Below, one piece after another: positions 58,828 to 64,000 of a DNA stretch of 64,000 nucleotides (position 1 is its first letter; every line of letters begins with the position of its first letter). The position numbers were made by a program, and so were the translations under genes. Source of the DNA: Lolium rigidum (Eukaryota > Streptophyta > Magnoliopsida > Poales > Poaceae); the NCBI RefSeq assembly GCF_022539505.1, contig NC_061514.1, positions 219,689,837-219,753,836 of the forward strand, in the 5' to 3' direction. The notes beneath the pieces are model-generated. The model searched no databases. It saw only the letters and a list, made by a program, of their open reading frames with translations, and was not told the origin of the DNA.

Positions 58828-59700
58828 AGGGGTTGTTTGGTTTAGGAGATAGGTTTATGGGACGAGAGGTGGTTAGTGGTAGTATAGATTTTTTTTGGTT
58901 GCTCGAAATGTTATGGGTGGCTATAAGTTGGTGAGATTATCTCTACACACATCAAATATACCACACCTCCTATTTTTATAGCCCAAAAAATACATAACCG
59001 GTGGTATGTGAATTGATCTGGGTAAAAATATTACACAACCGTACAAATATTCAAATCCTATAGTCAAATCCTACATAACTCCTATAGTCAAATCCTACAT
59101 AACTCCTATACAAATTGTACGAATCAAAGGATATGATTTCCCCCCTATATAGCTTGTTTGATTTGAAGAATTGAATCCTCCAAAATTTCTATGTATTGTT
59201 TTCTTATACTAGTACAATGGTATATAGGATTTCTAATAAGAGGTTAGACCTCTTGGAAAAATTCATATGCATTTGTGACAACTATGCTATGCACTCTCAA
59301 TCTCTAGTAGAAATTTCCTTTGGCTTTCCTATGATACCATCACACACCTAGCTTTACCAATTCCCGTAGATTTCTTTCCCGTAGGATTCAAGGAGGCATA
59401 TGTCATAGCGATTCTCCATTTTTCTATCATATGAATCTAACATGCCCTCTCAGTTTGAGTGATGCAAAGTGGCCACTATAAGATTTATTTAGTCAGATTA
59501 ATTGGTCATGCATACACTAGTTGTTTTCTATCTTTCCCTACACATGTCAATTAGCGAAATTTATAAGTAAAATCCTAAAATTCAAATAAATTGCTGAAAA
59601 TTGGAAATAATATTACTGTTGTAGCAAATTACTTAAATCGATCCAGAAAATATGTACATGGCTTCAAGAATCTTTTTGCCGAACTGAGTAGTCCGTAAAG
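58828..59700. other. Intergenic, MITE-like sequences
   Basis: 'GGTTGTTTGGTTTAGGAGAT' near 58830 and 'GCTTGTTTGATTTGAAGAAT' near 59153 look like ends of small transposons inserted in gene-rich DNA, with a rough inverted counterpart near 59430-59455. I cannot define exact elements. Confidence 0.35.
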
Positions 59701-59715
59701 AACGTCCCTTTCGTC

Positions 59716-59905
59716 AAACTGACATGGCCTTTGATTTGACAAGAGAACACTAATATTTTGGACCTGAATCAGAGTGGTAAAGGCGTACAGCTCGATTAAT
59801 GCAATGGTATGATGGCTATGCAGCTATACCTATATAGAAGTAGACTACTACTCGTAGTAGACTTTGGGACACAGAGATTTGGCTTCCGCGGCCGACCCCG
59901 AACAA
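59716..59905 (+). repeat. Duplicated upstream segment, copy 2
   Basis: 'AAACTGACATGGCCTTTGAT' then 'GACACAGAGATTTGGCTTCC' + GCGG. It lies 300 bp before the start codon of the exon-module gene, so it may be part of its promoter. Confidence 0.6.
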
Positions 59906-60211
59906 GATTCTTTTAACTACATTGCCGATATATCTTTTCACTGACATTGAATCGCTGAAACTTGGGGTCCGCCTGTGGCAGGACCAGCCTGTCAATGGCC
60001 CAAAGTCTTATATGCTCCCGCCCTTCGATTTTGGATGGACGGACAAGATTGCCCAGTCCCATCTCTGTCCTGTTCGTTCCAGTTTTCATCCTCCTCCCCG
60101 GGGAACCCTCCCCGAAGAGCTCTACACCGACCCCTTCTATCCCCACCTGCTTGTCCCTTCCTTCTTCCTCCAGCGATTCATCCCTCGTTCAACAAGTTGT
60201 CTAAGAAGAAC

Positions 60212-62403
60212 ATGAAGAAGAGTAAGAAGAGGAAGGAGGCGTTGGTGTATGAGACTAAATCCGCGGTGAAATCCATCCCGCTGAAAGTCCTGCAAACTCC
60301 GACTTTGAAAGTGTACCAGCGGCGCCGGCGGACAGGCATGTCTGCGCTTCCATCGCAAGCTCAGTCTGCTTCGGGCTTGTTGGGTCAGGGCAGAGTAATC
60401 CAGCAAGAGTCCTGGTAGGTTTTTATCGCCATGTGCTTTCTTTGCCCCCATGAACGCAGATTACAGCAAGGCAAACAGATCCAACTATTTTTTTACCCGG
60501 GAGAACCAGCTATTTGACCGTCTTTCTTCCAGGGCCGCCCGTTCAAGTGTCGCCCTTCCTACCGATGCCGAGAAATCGCCCGTGTTTCGCCAAGATGGTG
60601 GGTACTAAGCTCCCCGGTATGTTTCCATCGCCATGCCGAAGTTTCTCTGCCTTCTGGCTGGCTAGCGGATCAAACAATTTAACCGTCTTTCTTCCATGGC
60701 GGCTGGTTTCAGCGCCATTCCTACCCAAGTTGAGAAATCGCTCGTTTCTCGCCAACCTGGTGGGTACGAAGCTCCTGGGTATGTTTCCATCGCCATGCCG
60801 GATTTTCGTTGAGTCCTTGCTGGCAGGCGGTGCCAACTAAACCGGCTATCATATTCCAGGGCCGACGGTTCCAGGCTCGTGCTTTCTACCGCAGGATCCA
60901 CTTCGTACTTAGCTATCGAGGACCCGTTGTTTGATGAGCACTTGTTAGCTCTCAAGAGCATTAATAATGTATGCACTATATAATATATATCCATTGCTTT
61001 TTTTTCTTCCTCTTCATCTCCGTACTGCATGAGGGCTTCTTTAATTCGTAGGACTCCTATAAGAATTGTGTAGCATTTAGATCCTATGGGATTTTTTCCT
61101 ACATTAGTTGTTTGATTTATAGGAACATATCCTATAGGAACTAATCCTATAGGAATCTAGTAGTGCGAATAATATAGGAATAAAACATTAATTCAACTAG
61201 CCATGACATCTCAATCCTATGTTTGTTCCTTTTTCGAAATGGGGGACATACCACAGCCTCTGCATCAAAATGATGTATATGGCTGCTTTATTGCTTTCTT
61301 CTGTTCATACACAAATTATGACAACTTCTCACGGATCAGCTAGAGTCGACACAAAGATCCACCAACGAAACATAGAAAACAGCGGATGCCAAAAAGGCAA
61401 AAACACATCAGTAAGTAATTCTATGAGGAAACTGCTAGCCACCCTGGCTGTAAAAATCCCGTGCGGCTGTCTCTAGTCAGTTGCACCCAGAATCCATGAT
61501 ATCCTGCTGATCCTCGGGCGGGAGATAAGAAACATACGGATCTAGTGAATAATCATAGGGATAACCTGCAAGAAGGGATGAGATTTAGGTTTATTAAACA
61601 CGAATTCATTTTGTACATTCCAAATAGCCCATAAAATAGCGCATACACCCACTCTAATGTATACAAAATCCTATGCTTTTCCTAATCTTATGATTTTCCT
61701 ATCCTGTGAATGAAAAAGGATCCCTGATTCGTTCCTGGTGAATTTTTCAATGCAGGAAGGGATTATGAGATTATCGGTGACAGCCGCCGAGATCAAGGGC
61801 CAGAACATGCATAGGTTTGGTATCCTGAATGCAGAATCAGAGACGAATGCTCAGTCTCCGGGAGAGGAGCAGCCAGTGCGCGTGTGTGCATCTTCAGCCG
61901 TGTATGTTTCCATTGCCGTGCCGCGGTTTCATCGCCTCCTTGCTGGATGCCAGATCCAACTACTTAATTGTCTTTCTTCCAGGAATGGCGGTTCCATCGT
62001 TGAAGAGGTTCCTATGGACAAGGACTTTGCAGCTCTCTGGCATATTGAAGAGGTTGGCACTCCATTTGTTTATTTCTCCCCCCTCATCTGCCCTCTGCAT
62101 ACTTCATTGCTTGTTGAATTTGCAATGCGGGATGTGATAACACGATTCTCCGTGAGCTTGGACCAGATCAAGGGCCACAACACCATCCTTCATAAGAAAA
62201 TCCGCCACCTCGTGGGCAGGTGCATTTTAAATCGTGCCATATCGGAGGAGAATGCCCGTTCCGTGCAATCTTCTTTTGATAAACGATACTCAGACGTTGT
62301 CGCTGAGTGTAAGAAGTTGAAGAAGGAAGTCAAGGAACTACGCGCCCAGCCACCGATGAGTGTGGTCACTGACAAGGCTGGTCGGTGTGATTGCAAGCTG
62401 TGA
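60212..62403 (+). CDS. Unrecognised gene built of duplicated exon modules
   Basis: My model: exons 60212-60414, 60860-60968, 61756-61901 and 61983-62403. All junctions are GT-AG and the joined frame is 292 residues with one stop at 62401. The protein starts 'MKKSKKRKEALVYETKSAVK', a lysine-rich stretch that could act as a nuclear signal, and ends in a charged helix 'ECKKLKKEVKELRAQ', probably a coiled coil. No domain is recognised. Between exon 1 and the second listed exon lie two more exon-like modules (60533-60616 and 60698-60778) that seem broken. Exon 61756-61901 and the region from about 62126 share 'IKGQN/IKGHN' and are related too. 62053-62125 is probably an ancient intron whose acceptor AG became GG and now reads through. 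I cannot exclude a pseudogene. Confidence 0.5.
60533..60616 (+). pseudogene. 84-nt exon-like module with an in-frame stop
   Basis: It has an AG before it and GT after it, in the right phase to join exon 1, and translates 'AARSSVALPTDAEKSPVFRQ' then DGGY. An in-frame TAA at 60606-60608 would truncate the protein near residue 92. Since the module is 84 nt, skipping it keeps the frame. Confidence 0.5.
60698..60778 (+). pseudogene. 81-nt exon-like module with a lost acceptor
   Basis: Duplicate of 60533-60616, with GAA where that copy has TAA. The acceptor AG present in the first copy is AT here. A downstream AG at 60711-60712 would give a 66-nt in-frame exon, for a 314-residue protein. Confidence 0.5.
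61020..61740. other. Long intron of the exon-module gene
   Basis: Lies between exons 60968 and 61756. It holds a MITE-like 'GTTTGATTTATAGGAACATA' patch with pairs of 'CCTATAGGAA' words at about 61105-61160. Other frames are not supported. Confidence 0.4.
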
Positions 62404-63346
62404 CTTGTGAAAGTTTTCGACGGGAAGTGGAGTTGCATTCTGAACATGCGCAATATTTCGAGACGAAGTACTTGAAAGTTCGCACGAGTGCGATAAGTTG
62501 AAGAAGGAAGTCGAGTGTCTCCGCTCCCGGCAGCCAACTATTGCGACATCAGGAGACCAGGGTGTGCTAATTGCAGCCAGAATTTTGCAATCGATGAAAA
62601 GTTGAATTTGGCTTTGTTGTGCAATATAGCAAGACCTGTTCCTCCTCTTCCTTCGTATTTTGGCATAATTGCTTTGTCTTCAGTATTGACTCCGGAATGC
62701 TTCGTATATTTATGACGGTTTCTGAATTATGTACAACTTTTGTAATATTGGTCAAACTAGTTTTGACCAGGGTTTGTGTAGGGTGGTTGAATTTTTTTGG
62801 TTGGTCCAAATTGTGTTGTGTGGTCCAAATGTGATGTATAATCACACCACCATTTGCCCCGCCACCCCCAGGTTTTGGTAATGCCATTTTGATACATGCT
62901 TCATAGAAGGAACATACATTTTTTCCGTTAGGGCATGAAAATTTTGAAAAATTCAAACAAAAATGGGAAGAGAGAATGGTAACATCATTTTCCATGTGTT
63001 GCCCCTGTGCCAGATTTTGGTTCATTTTAAGAATGTAAGGTGACAAATTACTCGAGGAAGCTAGTTGGAGTAGACGGGCATGGCCGGATTGGCATAGGGA
63101 ATTTATTTTTGAAGGATGTTATTTTTCATGGACAATATCTGACACAAACAATAAAATGTTAAGGTCTCATATTTTTCTGAATGATTGTGAATTACTTATG
63201 ACGTTTGGAAGTATTGGTATACATGAGCCCCACATGAAGTTAAATGGTCCAAGAAAAAAAGGTTTCGTACACGTTTCTCAGAAAGTGGAAAATCGAGTAC
63301 ATGCACGACTTCACGCGTCCACAACTCGATACAGAGAGTCAGAGGC
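62404..63346. other. Downstream of the exon-module gene
   Basis: Positions 62488-62560 ('GATAAGTTGAAGAAGGAAGT', then 'CGAGTGTCTCCGC') repeat the end of the last exon in diverged form, a further broken module. An inverted pair of W-box words, 'TGGTCAAA' and 'TTTGACCA', lies at 62749-62769. The rest is AT-rich. Confidence 0.45.
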
Positions 63347-63356
63347 TATAAAATAA
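63347..63356 (+). promoter_or_regulatory. TATA box near the right edge
   Basis: TATAAAATAA, followed by a pyrimidine-rich leader 'CTCGTCCTCTCCCCTCCCCC' and GC-rich sequence, the arrangement of a grass promoter and 5' leader. Confidence 0.6.
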
Positions 63357-63471
63357 TCGGCCTCATCGTCTCTCGCGAGCTCGTCCTCTCCCCTCCCCCA
63401 CACTGTGAAAAACCCCCATCAACTCACCGCACCTCCGAGGCATCGACTTCCTTGTTTCCAACCGCAGCAGC

Positions 63472-63832
63472 ATGAAGACAGGTCTTGCGTACGAGGCAGA
63501 GTAATCGGCGGCCGCTCGCGCAGAGGATTCCTCTGCGGTAGTGGCCGTCGCGGCGGGTGAGGCTTCACCGGGCACCCAGGCCGCTCGTCTCCTCTGCTTG
63601 TCTGATTCTTCGACCTCGGTCGAAACGGGCGTCCTGGCCGTCGAGGAGAAGGTGGATAGCAACGCCGTTGCTCCCGCCGAAGATCCGCAAGGCGTTGCGA
63701 GGCCACCACGGCGAGGTCTTCCTAGACCCGGTCTTCGGACGCGAACCTCGACCCCTTCGACGATTTCGGCCCAAACGTTCAGTTCCAGGAGGATGTCGAG
63801 GGTGACGACGAGGAGGTACTGCTCTTTTACCA
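63472..63832 (+). pseudogene. 5' end of an unrecognised gene, interrupted
   Basis: After the TATA box at 63347 the first ATG (63472) reads 'MKTGLAYEAE' then TAA at 63502-63504, and the same frame continues open as 'SAAARAEDSSAVVAVAAGEA'. Near 63735 a different frame reads 'SSDANLDPFDDFGPNVQFQE' then DVEGDDEE, which looks like real acidic coding sequence and ends at a GT donor (about 63814). So at least two frames look coding and one stop interferes; either the first ATG is an upstream short frame or the gene is decayed. Product unknown, and the gene runs past the window. Confidence 0.35.
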
Positions 63833-64000
63833 AAACTGTCCCGATCCTCTTTGTGTCATATTACAGTTCACGTGGTGCACGAACCTGGTTCTTGATTGAT
63901 TTGATCTCCTACCTTGTTCTTGTAGACGTACTTGATTCTACGGTTCGTACGGTCAGATTCTAGTTTAATTTCGACTAATCTGCCATGTAGTTGGCTTGAT

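Noticed and set aside
63363..63833. 156-residue minus-strand frame at the right edge
   Set aside because: Arg-rich antisense of the GC-rich leader and first exon; the TATA box and leader orientation favour the plus strand.

Overview
The window is nuclear DNA of a grass, most likely a Triticeae species (wheat, goatgrass, barley or rye group). The evidence is an Athila-type gypsy retrotransposon with an Asp-tRNA primer site and LTRs of the kind familiar from Triticeae, CACTA and Helitron DNA transposons, and short GC-rich genes set in AT-rich repeat. I see no prokaryotic features. Family names come from recognition of motifs, not from a search.

Layout. 1-4060: a degenerate ~137-bp tandem array, broken by a twice-repeated promoter-like spacer and containing one arm of a perfect 35-bp inverted repeat. 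6038-6754: an intact single-exon RING-H2 gene. 7098-10867: a decayed CACTA transposase on the minus strand, ending in 24 aspartates. 10925-15585: duplicated non-coding DNA with a foldback element. 15842-22374: a 6.5-kb LTR-type insertion with 5-bp target duplication but no second LTR. 22867-53915: an array of a ~330-bp satellite whose monomers carry a hairpin and a telomere-like motif. A block of the array is repeated about 13,043 bp downstream.

The array is interrupted by four datable events: a non-autonomous Athila-like element (28258-36409, target duplication TCGAT); a 3.7-kb CACTA element (40168-43904, target duplication TTC) carrying a beta-tubulin-like gene fragment; a 4.0-kb Helitron (45582-49546, inserted between A and T); and a block carrying a small gene with three tandem ubiquitin-interacting-like motifs (52885-53562). 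On the right flank are a two-exon 3'-5' exonuclease gene on the minus strand (54039-55542) with all DEDDy residues, an unrecognised plus-strand gene built from duplicated exon modules (60212-62403), and a TATA-bearing 5' gene end at the window edge (63347 onward).

The genes do not form a pathway. Two encode ubiquitin-related domains (RING-H2 and UIM-like) but they are 46 kb apart, and I do not infer a link. The most unusual features are the hairpin-bearing satellite with its higher-order structure, the UIM-repeat gene inside it, the exon-module gene, and the tubulin fragment captured by the CACTA element.
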